DNA from: Brucella anthropi_A
GTDB taxonomy: Bacteria; Pseudomonadota; Alphaproteobacteria; Rhizobiales; Rhizobiaceae
Direction of reading: 5' to 3'
DNA length: 64,000 nt
NCBI RefSeq assembly: GCF_046630315.1
Contig: NZ_LQBD01000015.1
Span: forward strand, 17,967-81,966
Numbering within the stretch: position 1 is the stretch's first letter; every line of letters starts with the position of its first letter. The notes below the pieces were generated by a model, which saw nothing but the letters and a program-made list of their open reading frames with translations, did not search any database and was not told the origin of the DNA. A program made the translations under genes and the position numbers. Of this stretch, positions 34,525-43,590 are shown piece by piece.

Positions 34525-35139
34525 ATGACTTTTCGCATGCCTGCCCGCCGCACGATCAGCCAGCGCCTCGCAATCCTTGCAACAGGCGCCAGCATGGCAC
34601 TCGCCGTTGCAACGCTTCCGTCCGTTGCCCAGGACAAACCGGCGCAATTACAAACCCTGCAGGAGGCTCCCGCAGCCCAGTCGCAGGCGGCCCCGACCAG
34701 CCCGCAGCAGAGCGGCAAGCTCAAGTCGCAGCATGGCGCCTGGTCCGTCCTTTGCGACACACCTGCCGGCGCCAAGACGGAACAGTGCGCGCTGATCCAG
34801 AACGTGGTGGCCGCGAAACGCCCGGAACTCGGCCTTTCGGTCGTCGTCCTCAAGACCGCGGACAACAAGGCGCGCATTCTGCGCGTTCTGGCCCCGCTTG
34901 GCGTTCTGTTGCCCAACGGCCTGGGCCTCAATGTCGATGGCAAGGATATCGGCCGCGCCTATTTCGTGCGCTGCTTCGAAGACGGCTGCTATGCAGAAGT
35001 GATCCTTGAAGACGATCTTTTGAAGACGTTGCGCAGCGGCAAGGCGGCAACCTTCATCGTCTTCCAGACGCCGGAAGAAGGCGTCGGCATTCCGGTGGAT
35101 CTGAAAGGGTTTGGCGAAGGCTTCGACGCCCTCCCCTAA
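34525..35139 (+). CDS. Invasion-associated locus B (IalB) family periplasmic protein
   Basis: 204 aa. The signal peptide ends at PSVAQ (about residue 35), then a Gln/Ala-rich linker and an IalB domain with WSVLCDTPAGAKTEQCALIQ and RCFEDGCYAEV, giving the four Cys residues expected in two disulfides. IalB was named for erythrocyte invasion in Bartonella; in other Alphaproteobacteria the family is widespread and its biochemical role unknown. The ATG at 34525 follows CTGGAGA. It is divergent from ctaC and followed by a long hairpin. Confidence 0.9.
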   Translation: MTFRMPARRTISQRLAILATGASMALAVATLPSVAQDKPAQLQTLQEAPAAQSQAAPTSPQQSGKLKSQHGAWSVLCDTPAGAKTEQCALIQNVVAAKRPELGLSVVVLKTADNKARILRVLAPLGVLLPNGLGLNVDGKDIGRAYFVRCFEDGCYAEVILEDDLLKTLRSGKAATFIVFQTPEEGVGIPVDLKGFGEGFDALP

Positions 35140-35179
35140 GAACTGTCGATATTCCGGCACCGGAATATCGATAGTTCTT
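35138..35179 (+). terminator. 20-bp hairpin overlapping the IalB-gene stop codon
   Basis: Arms 35138-35157 and 35160-35179 match at 19 of 20 positions around a CA loop, beginning inside the TAA stop. There is no T-run. It probably ends the ialB-family transcript or protects its 3' end. Confidence 0.65.
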
Positions 35180-35251
35180 CATCGCGTGGTTGTCCTCAAC
35201 CGATTTAAGGCTTACATCCTGCAACAGACACATGCTGCAGGATTTGTTTTC

Positions 35252-36664
35252 ATGAAAAGCCTGATCGACAGTTTCGACGCCTCCCGCGACGATATCGAGC
35301 GCCTTGTCGCCCAAAGCCTGAAGGGCGGCGACGATGGCGAACTCTTCGTGGAGTATCGCGAAGCCGAAGCCCTCGTTTTCGATAATGGCCGCCTCAAGAC
35401 CGGCTCTTTCAACCAGGATCAAGGCTTTGGCCTACGCTCGGTTGCGGGTGAAGCCATCGGCTATGCCCATGCCGGCGATCTTTCGCTTGCCGCGCTGAAA
35501 CGCGCCTCGGACGCGGTTTCCGCCACACTGAAAGGCTATGGCGGCACCTATTCCCCTGCTCCGGCGGGCACCAACCGCCACCTCTATACGGATGAAAACC
35601 CGATCGGCGCACCGGGCTTCGACGCCAAGGTGCAGCTTCTGCAACAGATCGACGCCTATCTGCGCGCCAAAGACCCAAAAGTCCGTCAGGTTTCCGTTTC
35701 GCTTGCTGGTTCATGGCAACAGGTGGAAATCCTGCGCGCCGACGGTCATTTCGTCCGTGATATACGGCCCATGGTGCGATTGAGCGTTTCCGTGGTGGCA
35801 GGCAGCGGCGACCGTCAGGAGTCGGGTTCCCATACTGTGGGCGGACGCAAGGGCTTTGGCGAATTCATCAGCACGACAAGCTGGCAGCATGCCGCCGACG
35901 AAGCATTGCGTCAGGCGCTCGTCAATCTGGAAGCCATCCCGGCCCCGGCAGGCACATTCGATATCGTTCTGGCCAATGGCTGGCCGGGCGTGATGCTGCA
36001 TGAAGCGGTCGGGCATGGGCTGGAAGGCGATTTCAACCGCAAAAAGACATCTGCTTTCGCTGGCCTGCTCGGACAGCAGGTCGCCGCCAAGGGCGTAACC
36101 GTGGTGGACGACGGCACGATTGCCGAGCGCCGTGGCTCACTGACCATCGATGATGAAGGCACGCCCACCAACCGCACCGTGCTGATCGAGGATGGCAAGC
36201 TCGTCAATTACATGCAGGACAGGCAGAATGCGCGGCTGATGGGCATGGAAGCGACCGGCAATGGACGCCGCGAATCCTATGCGCATGCGCCGATGCCGCG
36301 CATGACCAACACCTATATGCTGTCCGGCGACAAGACGCCGGAAGAAATCATCGCCTCGATGAAGAAGGGAATCTATGCGGTTTCCTTCGGCGGCGGTCAG
36401 GTGGATATCACATCGGGCAAGTTCGTGTTCGGCTGCACCGAGGCCTATATGATCGAGGACGGCAAGGTGGGAGCGCCCATCAAGGGTGCGATGCTGATCG
36501 GCAACGGACCGGATGCGATGAAGCGTATATCCATGATCGGCAACGATATGAAGCTCGATACCGGCAGCGGCAATTGCGGCAAGGGCGGGCAATGGGTGCC
36601 GGTCGGCGTCGGCCAGCCGCATCTGCGCATGGACCAGGTAACAGTGGGCGGCACCGCGCTCTAA
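35252..36664 (+). CDS. tldD: Metalloprotease TldD
   Basis: 470 aa TldD/PmbA-family protease subunit. The zinc motif HExxxH appears as MLHEAVGHGLEGDFN at about residues 249-262, and the C-terminal cysteine is in KFVFGCTEAYMIEDGKVG. With TldE/PmbA it degrades unfolded peptides and processes microcin or CcdA-like substrates; no tldE is in this window. The ATG at 35252 gives MKSLIDSFDASRDD, the normal start. Confidence 0.96.
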   Translation: MKSLIDSFDASRDDIERLVAQSLKGGDDGELFVEYREAEALVFDNGRLKTGSFNQDQGFGLRSVAGEAIGYAHAGDLSLAALKRASDAVSATLKGYGGTYSPAPAGTNRHLYTDENPIGAPGFDAKVQLLQQIDAYLRAKDPKVRQVSVSLAGSWQQVEILRADGHFVRDIRPMVRLSVSVVAGSGDRQESGSHTVGGRKGFGEFISTTSWQHAADEALRQALVNLEAIPAPAGTFDIVLANGWPGVMLHEAVGHGLEGDFNRKKTSAFAGLLGQQVAAKGVTVVDDGTIAERRGSLTIDDEGTPTNRTVLIEDGKLVNYMQDRQNARLMGMEATGNGRRESYAHAPMPRMTNTYMLSGDKTPEEIIASMKKGIYAVSFGGGQVDITSGKFVFGCTEAYMIEDGKVGAPIKGAMLIGNGPDAMKRISMIGNDMKLDTGSGNCGKGGQWVPVGVGQPHLRMDQVTVGGTAL

Positions 36665-36689
36665 ACCCTATTCAGGAGCAAAAACATTG

Positions 36690-37148
36690 ATGGAATTTCG
36701 CCGGACTCCACGCCAAACAGTCAATGCAACAATTAATCTCCTTCTATGTGGCAGTGTTGCAGTATCGTTTCTTTATGATGGCTACACAGAGCAGTCCAAA
36801 CTTCAGACAGCAATCGGCTGTCTTTTCGCTATATGGAGTTCATTTATCGCAATATCTCTACTGCGTAGGCGTATTATTTTGAAATTGGACGATACAGGGC
36901 TAAACATCTCTAAATATGTTCGTTCACCGGTTCATATAAAATGGAGCGAAATAGAACGTGCCATTTTTCGTGATGACCGCCGTCCGGTCATGTTTGCATG
37001 GCGGTCGTCCGATGATACAAAACTGCGCTATACAGGCTTATCTGCACGGTCTTTAGGACCCGAAAATTTAAAAACCTTGCAAGACATTGTTTTTACAAAA
37101 CGACCCGATCTCTTGATCGAAAATAGTCAAACTACGCACAGTCAATAA
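36690..37148 (+). CDS. AT-rich membrane protein of unknown function
   Basis: 152 aa. Two TM helices (about 15-33 and 42-60) are followed by a soluble domain with LKLDDTGLNISKYVRSPVHIKWSEIERAIF, reminiscent of a bacterial PH-like domain seen in two-TM small proteins. Base composition is clearly lower in GC than its neighbours, and codons are AT-ended, suggesting recent transfer. ATG 36690 is preferred over TTG 36687. It is followed by a perfect 17-bp-arm palindrome. No function assigned. Confidence 0.7.
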   Translation: MEFRRTPRQTVNATINLLLCGSVAVSFLYDGYTEQSKLQTAIGCLFAIWSSFIAISLLRRRIILKLDDTGLNISKYVRSPVHIKWSEIERAIFRDDRRPVMFAWRSSDDTKLRYTGLSARSLGPENLKTLQDIVFTKRPDLLIENSQTTHSQ

Positions 37149-37180
37149 GCCAGCCACTATGGGGAGAAACTGGCAATCTG

Positions 37181-37225
37181 GAGCATGATTCCCAAAAGCG
37201 GGAACCGGTTTTGGGAATCATGCTC
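37181..37225. repeat. Perfect rhizobial-type palindrome (17-bp arms)
   Basis: The left arm 37181-37197 begins GAGCATGATTCCC and pairs perfectly with 37209-37225; the 11-nt centre is GCGGGAACCGG. It resembles short intergenic mosaic/REP-like elements common in Rhizobiales. It is related to the degenerate copy at 8541-8583. Confidence 0.88.
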
Positions 37226-37319
37226 AAACAAAGGAATAGAGGGGCATGGCGCTCCTTCTTAAACACCTGCCGCTCTAATACCGTTTTTCTCAGCAAATAC
37301 TTATTAAGTTTCATATTCG

Positions 37320-37982
37320 TCAGATTTGCGGATTTTCTTCCAGCAAACCGGTTACGAAATCGAAAAGTCCGGGGCGACGGTCGCGGCGAAGACGCTCGGC
37401 TTCAATGATCGACTTGATAGCCGCAAAGGAGCGGTCGAGATCTTCATTGATGACGATATAATCGTATTTCACCCATTTCTGGATTTCAAAACGGGCATTC
37501 TGCAAGCGCGTCTCGATGACTTCCGCCGTATCCTCCGCGCGGCGGTTCAGGCGCTGCTGCAATTCGCGCATGGTGGGCGGCAGGATAAAGATCGACACCA
37601 CATCGGCCGGCATCTTCGCTTGCAGCTGGTCCGCGCCCTGCCAGTCAATGTCGAACAGCATGTCCTGACCGTCCGCCAGCGCAATCTCTGCGGTTTCGCG
37701 CAGCGTGCCGTAGAAATTGCCGTGCACTTCCGCCCATTCGATCAGCTCGTCATTGTCGCGCAGGCGCTCGAATTCACGTGTCGTGATGAAATGATAATGC
37801 ACCCCCTCGATCTCGCTCGGGCGGCGCTGACGCGTCGTCACGCTGACCGACAGCGAGAGGTTCATCTTCTTGTCTTCCAGCAAAAGCCGGGCAATCGTGG
37901 ACTTTCCGGCCCCGGATGGCGACGAGATCACCACCATCAAGCCCCTGCGTGCGACGCCATTTTCAACCGAAGAGATGGCCAT
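37320..37982 (-). CDS. gmk: Guanylate kinase
   Basis: 220 aa, GMP to GDP with ATP. P-loop SSPSGAGKST at about residues 20-29, GMP-binding Ser/Arg/Tyr region SVTTRQRRPSEIEGVHYHF, and FDIDWQGADQLQ. It lies 8 nt downstream of yicC on the same strand, a pairing conserved widely in bacteria. Confidence 0.97.
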   Translation of the reverse strand: MAISSVENGVARRGLMVVISSPSGAGKSTIARLLLEDKKMNLSLSVSVTTRQRRPSEIEGVHYHFITTREFERLRDNDELIEWAEVHGNFYGTLRETAEIALADGQDMLFDIDWQGADQLQAKMPADVVSIFILPPTMRELQQRLNRRAEDTAEVIETRLQNARFEIQKWVKYDYIVINEDLDRSFAAIKSIIEAERLRRDRRPGLFDFVTGLLEENPQI

Positions 37983-37990
37983 GATAACTG

Positions 37991-38890
37991 TTACTCCAGA
38001 TTTTGTACTTGTTCGCGAAACTGATCCACGACAGCCTTCAGTTCCAGACCGATGGCTGTGATCGACGCTGCATTCGATTTAGAACACAGTGTATTAGCCT
38101 CACGATTAAATTCCTGTGAAAGAAAATCGAGCTTGCGCCCGACGGGGCCGCCCTCTGCCAAAAGCTTGCGCGCGGAGGCCACATGGGTATCCAGCCGGTC
38201 GAGCTCCTCCTGAATGTCGGCCTTGGTCGCAAGAAAGGCCGCTTCCTGATAGAGCTGGGCCTCGTCGAGTTCGCGGGCTGTATCCATCAGCAGGGCCACC
38301 TGTCCGGCAAGGCGCGCCTTGATGGCGTCCGTACCGCGCGACGGATCGCGGCGGGCGCGACCGGTCAAGCTTTCTATGCTGTCGACATGGGCCGATAAAA
38401 TGCTGAAAAGGGCCCTGCCCTCCTGCCGGCGCGCGTCGGCAATCGCCTTGAGCGCTCCCTCGAAACCGGAAACGATGGCAGCTTCCAGCCGCACGCGGTC
38501 ATCTTCGTCATCAGCCATCTGCGCCTGGTCGATGATACCACGCAGTGAAAGGATGCCGTCCACGCTGGCAGGCGCCAGCCCATGTTTCGCCTGCAAATCG
38601 GCGCCAAGCTTCAAGACCTCGGCGAGCATCGCCTGGTTGATGCTGAAACCGGCCTGCGCTTCACTGCGTTCCACGCTGAGACTTGCTTGAAAATTTCCCC
38701 GTGAGAAATGACGCGCCAGCATCGAGCGGACCGGATGTTCAGCCGCTTCAAGCCCTTGTGGCAGACGCAAACGGAGATCGAGCCCCTTGCCATTGACGGA
38801 GCGCACTTCCCAGACGATGCGCGCCTCACCGCCTTCCATGGCATGCTGCACGGCATGGCGTGCAAATCCGGTCATACTTTGGAGCGCCAT
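37991..38890 (-). CDS. YicC/YloC-family endoribonuclease
   Basis: 299 aa. The N-terminal signature MALQSMTGFARH and C-terminal KLDFLSQEFNREANTLCSKS define YicC. Members are RNases implicated in small-RNA turnover and stationary-phase fitness. The ATG at 38890 is the family start; the upstream frame to 38899 adds only three residues. Paired with gmk. Three 55-bp palindromic repeats lie upstream. Confidence 0.94.
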   Translation of the reverse strand: MALQSMTGFARHAVQHAMEGGEARIVWEVRSVNGKGLDLRLRLPQGLEAAEHPVRSMLARHFSRGNFQASLSVERSEAQAGFSINQAMLAEVLKLGADLQAKHGLAPASVDGILSLRGIIDQAQMADDEDDRVRLEAAIVSGFEGALKAIADARRQEGRALFSILSAHVDSIESLTGRARRDPSRGTDAIKARLAGQVALLMDTARELDEAQLYQEAAFLATKADIQEELDRLDTHVASARKLLAEGGPVGRKLDFLSQEFNREANTLCSKSNAASITAIGLELKAVVDQFREQVQNLE

Positions 38891-38988
38891 GCATTCCATC
38901 CCCTCAACTCACGCCCGCCAATGCGGACCCACTCCAGAACATTTCTGCTTCGATTGAACCATGCGAAATGCCCTGCTGTTTGTTTTGA

Positions 38989-39146
38989 CGCATCACCCCC
39001 CGCAAAACCGCTTCGCACTTTTGCTGGAAATGCTTTGTTCTACCGCATTATCCTGCGCAAAACCGCTTCGCACTTTTGCTGGAAATGCTTTGTTTCGTCG
39101 CATTATCCTACGCAAAACCGCTTCGCACTTTTGCTGGAAATGCTCT
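38989..39146. repeat. Three tandem copies of a 55-bp palindromic unit
   Basis: Copies are spaced exactly 55 bp apart (CCGCTTCGCAC at 39008, 39063, 39118). Each folds as GCATT-TCC-GCAAAA ... TTTTGC-GGA-AATGC. Single or double copies recur at 53271-53316 and 60085-60200. They fill most of the 333-bp mltG-yicC spacer, so any yicC promoter must be within or beyond them. Confidence 0.9.
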
Positions 39147-39223
39147 AAAAACCAATCCGAAGCCAGCGTTTGCACCGGCTTCGGTCACTGATTGCTACAT
39201 TCGCCCAAGGTCATAGCCGAGCG

Positions 39224-40447
39224 TTATTGGCCCGCACTCTGCCCTGAGCCCTGACTTGCATCGTTGCCGGTATTGTTCTGTTGTTCGATATTCTTCTGCT
39301 GCTCGACAGAACGCCATTTGCGGACATTGGCATTGTGTTCCTGCAACGTCTTCGAAAACACATGACCGCCCGTGCCATCGGCAACGAAGTAGAGATCTTC
39401 CGTATCCAGCGGATTGGCGACGGCTTCCAGCGCGGCCTTGCCCGGATTGGCAATCGGCGTCGGCGGCAGACCGTTGATGACATAGGTGTTATACGGGGTC
39501 TGCTTTTCGATATCCGACTTGAAGATGGGGCGATCCGACGGTTTGCCAGCCCCGCCGAACAGGCCATAGATAATGGTCGGATCGGACTGGATGCGCATCC
39601 CCTTCTTCAGGCGGTTGATGAAGACCGAAGCCACATGCGGACGTTCGGAGGCGATACCGGTTTCCTTTTCCACGATGGAAGCCAGTGTCACAAATTCGTT
39701 CTTGTCCTTGATCGGCAGGTCGGGATTACGCTTTGCCCAGGCGTCATCCACGAGCTTCTTCTGCGATGCAACCATGCGATCGATGATTTCCGAACGCGTC
39801 GTGCCGCGCGTGAAGTTCAGCGTATCCGTGAAGAGCGATCCTTCCGGCGGCATTTCCTTCGGCATATCACCAACCAGAATCGGGTCAGCCGAAATGCGGT
39901 CGAAAATCTGCTTCACCGTCAGGCCTTCCGGAATGGTCAACGGATACATGATGGACTTGCCGCTGATGAGAATATTCATCACGTCGCGCATGGAGGCACC
40001 GGCAGGGATGGCATATTCACCCGCCTTCAGATCGTTTTCATGCCCCAATGTGCGCATGCCATAGCGGAAGATGCGCGCATCGCTGACGATCTCACGATTT
40101 TCCAGACTGTTGGAAACCTCGGCGATACCTGCGCCGCGCTTGACGAGAAACGTCGTTTCAGCGGTGAGCGGCCCCTGCCCGTCAAACTGCATCTTGCCGA
40201 AATAGAACAAGGCAGACGCGCCAAGCAGAACCAACACCACAAGCGACAGCATGAAGTTCATGAAAACGACGATCTGGCTGCGCGCGTGGCGCGAGCGCCT
40301 GCGCGGCGGCGGTGTTCCCGGCTCGGGCCGCAGGGCTTCAGACGCGGATTTCGGGACGAACGGCTTGGATGTCGCGTTCGTTTCCTGCGTCGCGCCCTTG
40401 GGCTGCTCGTCAGCAGGGGGTGTTCCGGATGGCGCCTCTGAATTCAC
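39224..40447 (-). CDS. mltG: Endolytic murein transglycosylase MltG
   Basis: 407 aa. Cytoplasmic Pro/Arg-rich N-terminus, one TM helix at about residues 62-86, then a periplasmic YceG domain with the catalytic Glu in LASIVEKETG and the NRLKKGMRIQSDPTIIYGL and YNTYVINGLPPTPIANPG motifs. It cleaves nascent glycan strands and sets their length. The C-terminal tail is Gln/Asn/Gly-rich. It lies downstream of fabF, the order usual in Rhizobiales. Confidence 0.95.
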   Translation of the reverse strand: MNSEAPSGTPPADEQPKGATQETNATSKPFVPKSASEALRPEPGTPPPRRRSRHARSQIVVFMNFMLSLVVLVLLGASALFYFGKMQFDGQGPLTAETTFLVKRGAGIAEVSNSLENREIVSDARIFRYGMRTLGHENDLKAGEYAIPAGASMRDVMNILISGKSIMYPLTIPEGLTVKQIFDRISADPILVGDMPKEMPPEGSLFTDTLNFTRGTTRSEIIDRMVASQKKLVDDAWAKRNPDLPIKDKNEFVTLASIVEKETGIASERPHVASVFINRLKKGMRIQSDPTIIYGLFGGAGKPSDRPIFKSDIEKQTPYNTYVINGLPPTPIANPGKAALEAVANPLDTEDLYFVADGTGGHVFSKTLQEHNANVRKWRSVEQQKNIEQQNNTGNDASQGSGQSAGQ

Positions 40448-40660
40448 TCAATCACCTCGGTCCAGAGCATTTCGAACCGTTATCACACGATTGGAAAGGC
40501 TCCATCTATCTATTCGGCGAGCCTCCGGACACATCATGCCGGATACCCGCCCGGAACGGCTTTTGCACTTGGTTTTCGTCAGAGCGGATAAAACTCTTCG
40601 GAGTCGTGTCCACACTAACCGCTGTTGATGATTTTAAACATCGCATCAGGTTATATTTTG

Positions 40661-40692
40661 GCAAAAACGCGGAGAAATCCCCGCGTTTTTAA
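40661..40692 (-). terminator. Rho-independent terminator of fabF
   Basis: A 10-bp stem AAAAACGCGG / CCGCGTTTTT (40663-40672, 40681-40690) has a T5 tail on the minus strand. It lies 40 nt after the fabF stop. Confidence 0.85.
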
Positions 40693-40731
40693 GTTCAGTA
40701 TCGGATTTTCAACAATGCCGATCAGGGCCGA

Positions 40732-41997
40732 TCAGGAATATCGGCGCAGAACCAGCGAAGCATTGGTTCCGCCAAATCCAAAGGAGTTCGACAGGGCGAC
40801 ATCGATCTTGCGTTCACGCGCCTTGTGCGGGACCAGATCGATCTTCGTCGAAACAGCCGGATTATCGAGATTAAGCGTTGCCGGTGCGATATTGTCGCGA
40901 ATGGCAAGGGTCGAGAAAATGGCTTCGGCGGCACCGGCAGCGCCAAGCAGATGGCCGATAGCCGACTTGGTCGAGGACATCGAAATCTTCGGCGCCGCAT
41001 CGCCGACCACGCGCTCGACAGCGCCCAGCTCGATCGTGTCGGCCATGGTCGACGTGCCGTGGGCGTTGATGTAATCGATCTGGTCCGGCGTGATTTCGGC
41101 GCGCTTGAGGGCCGCGACCATGCAGCGCTCGGCGCCCTCGCCGCTCTCGGTCGGCGCCGTGATGTGATAGGCATCGCCCGAAAGTCCGTAACCGATCACT
41201 TCGGCATAGATTTTCGCGCCGCGCGCCAATGCGTGTTCCAGTTCTTCCAGAACCACGACGCCAGCGCCTTCGCCCATCACGAAGCCGTCGCGGTCTTCGT
41301 CATAAGGACGGGAAGCGGCAGTCGGGTCATCGTTGCGCTTGGTGGACAGCGCCTTGCAGGCGGCAAAGCCTGCCAGCGAAATGCGGCTCACCGGCGATTC
41401 CGTGCCACCGGCAACCATCACATCCGCATCGCCGAAAGCGATGAGACGGGCAGCGTCGCCAATGGCGTGCGTGCCGGTTGCGCAGGCCGTGACGACCGAA
41501 TGGTTCGGCCCGCGCAGCTTGTGCTTGATCGACACATGGCCGGACGCCAGATTGATGAGACGGCCCGGAATGAAGAAGGGCGAGATGCGGCGCGGGCCCT
41601 TGTCGCGCAACGTATAGCCAGCCTCGACAATGCCTTCGATGCCGCCAATGCCCGAACCGATCAGAACGCCGGTGCGCACCTGATCCTCATCGCTTTCCGG
41701 ATGCCAGTCGGCATCGTCCAGCGCCTGGTCGGCAGCGCCGACGGCATAGACGATGAAAGGATCAACCTTGCGCTGTTCCTTGGCTTCCATATGAAGGTCG
41801 GCATTGAAGGTGCCATTGGTGCCATCGCCAACCGGCACGCGGCAGGCAATCTGGCAGGCCAGATCGTCAACTTCAAATTCCGTGATGCGGCGAGCACCGC
41901 TTTCACCGGCAATAAGACGCTTCCAGGTCTCTTCGACACCGCTGGCAAGCGGCGACACCAGACCAAGACCGGTGATGACGACACGCCTCATATTCAC
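40732..41997 (-). CDS. fabF: 3-oxoacyl-[ACP] synthase II
   Basis: 421 aa condensing enzyme elongating acyl-ACP with malonyl-ACP. The active-site Cys172 is in VVTACATGTHAIGDA, with catalytic His residues in YINAHGTSTMADTIE and KSAIGHLLGAAGAAEA. The FGFGGTNASLVLRR C-terminus is classical. Downstream of acpP with a 274-bp gap, so it may have its own promoter. Confidence 0.97.
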   Translation of the reverse strand: MNMRRVVITGLGLVSPLASGVEETWKRLIAGESGARRITEFEVDDLACQIACRVPVGDGTNGTFNADLHMEAKEQRKVDPFIVYAVGAADQALDDADWHPESDEDQVRTGVLIGSGIGGIEGIVEAGYTLRDKGPRRISPFFIPGRLINLASGHVSIKHKLRGPNHSVVTACATGTHAIGDAARLIAFGDADVMVAGGTESPVSRISLAGFAACKALSTKRNDDPTAASRPYDEDRDGFVMGEGAGVVVLEELEHALARGAKIYAEVIGYGLSGDAYHITAPTESGEGAERCMVAALKRAEITPDQIDYINAHGTSTMADTIELGAVERVVGDAAPKISMSSTKSAIGHLLGAAGAAEAIFSTLAIRDNIAPATLNLDNPAVSTKIDLVPHKARERKIDVALSNSFGFGGTNASLVLRRYS

Positions 41998-42271
41998 CCC
42001 TTAAAATTCTGTTATGTCACGAGCACCGCGCCCCGCAGGCTTTAACCGGCAGAACATATGTCCGGGCCTGACGGAAAGGAGTGGCGCTCCAATTGTTGAA
42101 CCGGAGCCTGCCATATCGAGCGCGATCCAGGATCAGCGCCGCGGCAGATGAGCAAACAGGCCGCCTGGCGGCCTAGCTGCATGTTCGCCCCCAGCGCAGA
42201 AGCGAAAGAGGCGATAAAAGACAAGCAGGGCCAGGATTCAGCAGAACCCCGGCCCAATGCCCAAGTCCAGA

Positions 42272-42508
42272 TTAGGCGGAAGCCTTGTCGATGAACTTCA
42301 CAGCGTCGCCGACCGTGAGGATCGTTTCGGCAGCGTCGTCAGGAATTTCAACGCCGAATTCTTCTTCGAAAGCCATGACCAGCTCGACCGTGTCGAGGCT
42401 GTCTGCGCCGAGGTCATCGATGAAGCTTGCGCCTTCCGTGACCTTGTCGGCATCTACGCCCAGATGTTCAACAACGATTTTCTTGACGCGCTCTGCGGTA
42501 TCGCTCAT
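42272..42508 (-). CDS. acpP: Acyl carrier protein
   Basis: 78 aa acidic carrier of fatty acyl chains. The phosphopantetheine Ser37 is in DDLGADSLDTVELVMAFEEEF. Length and sequence are typical. It is flanked by fabG and fabF in the standard fab order. A GC-rich hairpin at 42158-42174 lies about 100 nt downstream and could end the acpP transcript. Confidence 0.98.
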   Translation of the reverse strand: MSDTAERVKKIVVEHLGVDADKVTEGASFIDDLGADSLDTVELVMAFEEEFGVEIPDDAAETILTVGDAVKFIDKASA

Positions 42509-42784
42509 GTCGGAACCTCGACCTGTGTGTTTGTTGCTCTGCCTTGGTTAGCGGCATGCAGGATTGTAATCAAGTTATAAGATGTCTGCCAAGTTACGAG
42601 CGATGCCGCCCGGACAGTCATCCTGTGGATATTCCTTTCGGAACAGGATCGCGGCACGTCCACTCAGAATGCCGCAATTCTCGATGGGCGCATTACCATG
42701 CTTCTCGGGCAAGGCAAAGCGCCTTTTCCTTCTCCACCCCCCGTATTAAGGCATTTTATACCATAATTGGGAGAAGAAGGAGGG

Positions 42785-43522
42785 TCAGATCATCGCCATG
42801 CCGCCGTTGACGTGCAGGGTCTGGCCGGTCACATAAGCCGCCTCGTCACTTGCCAGATAGACAACCGCGGCCGCAATATCACCCCCGACGCCCATGCGCT
42901 TCATGGGGATATTACCCATGATCGCATCCTTCTGCTTGTCGTTCAGCTTGTCGGTCATGGCCGATTCGATGAAGCCCGGAGCGATGCAGTTCACCGTCAC
43001 ATTGCGGCTGGCGATTTCCTGCGCCAGCGACTTGGAAAAGCCGATGAGGCCAGCCTTCGAGGCGCAATAGTTCGCCTGACCCGGATTGCCGGTAACGCCG
43101 ACGATGGACGTGATATTGATGATGCGGCCATTGCGGCGGCGCATCATGGGATGGGTCAACTCCCGCGTGAGGTTGAATACCGATGTCAGGTTGACGTTGA
43201 GAACTGCATCCCAGTCCTCATCGCTCATCCGCACGAAAAGGCCGTCGCGGGTAATGCCGGCATTGTTGACCAGAATGTCGACGCCGCCCATTTCCTCCTC
43301 GGCCTTCTGGCCGAGCGCCTTGACGGCTTCACGGTCGGAGAGGTTGGCCGGAAAGATGAAGGTGCGGTCGCCAAGTTCAGCCGCAAGCTCTTTCAGCTTT
43401 TCTTCACGCGTGCCATGCAGGCCGACAATTGCGCCCTGCGCGTGCAGCGCACGGGCAATCGCTTCGCCAAGACCGCCGGTTGCGCCAGTCACCAGAGCCT
43501 TGCGGCCAGTCAGATCAAACAT
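42785..43522 (-). CDS. fabG: 3-oxoacyl-[ACP] reductase
   Basis: 245 aa SDR that reduces 3-oxoacyl-ACP with NADPH. The nucleotide loop is VTGATGGLGEAIARAL. The catalytic Ser, Tyr and Lys are in NITSIVGVTGNPGQANYCASKAG. The C-terminus HVNGGMAMI is typical. It lies 68 nt downstream of fabD and upstream of acpP. Confidence 0.97.
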   Translation of the reverse strand: MFDLTGRKALVTGATGGLGEAIARALHAQGAIVGLHGTREEKLKELAAELGDRTFIFPANLSDREAVKALGQKAEEEMGGVDILVNNAGITRDGLFVRMSDEDWDAVLNVNLTSVFNLTRELTHPMMRRRNGRIINITSIVGVTGNPGQANYCASKAGLIGFSKSLAQEIASRNVTVNCIAPGFIESAMTDKLNDKQKDAIMGNIPMKRMGVGGDIAAAVVYLASDEAAYVTGQTLHVNGGMAMI

Positions 43523-43565
43523 GCGAAATCCCTTTTAGCTTCTCAATTTTATCGCATAATCTCAT

Positions 43566-43588
43566 CCGAAAAGTCTGCAACTTTTCGG
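43566..43588. repeat. CCGAAAAGT palindrome, second copy
   Basis: A perfect 9-bp stem CCGAAAAGT / ACTTTTCGG with loop CTGCA, in the spacer between fabD and fabG. It is the inverse-oriented counterpart of 11917-11939, with degraded outer arms (GCATAATCTC / GATCAAGC). Confidence 0.8.
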
Positions 43589-43590
43589 GA

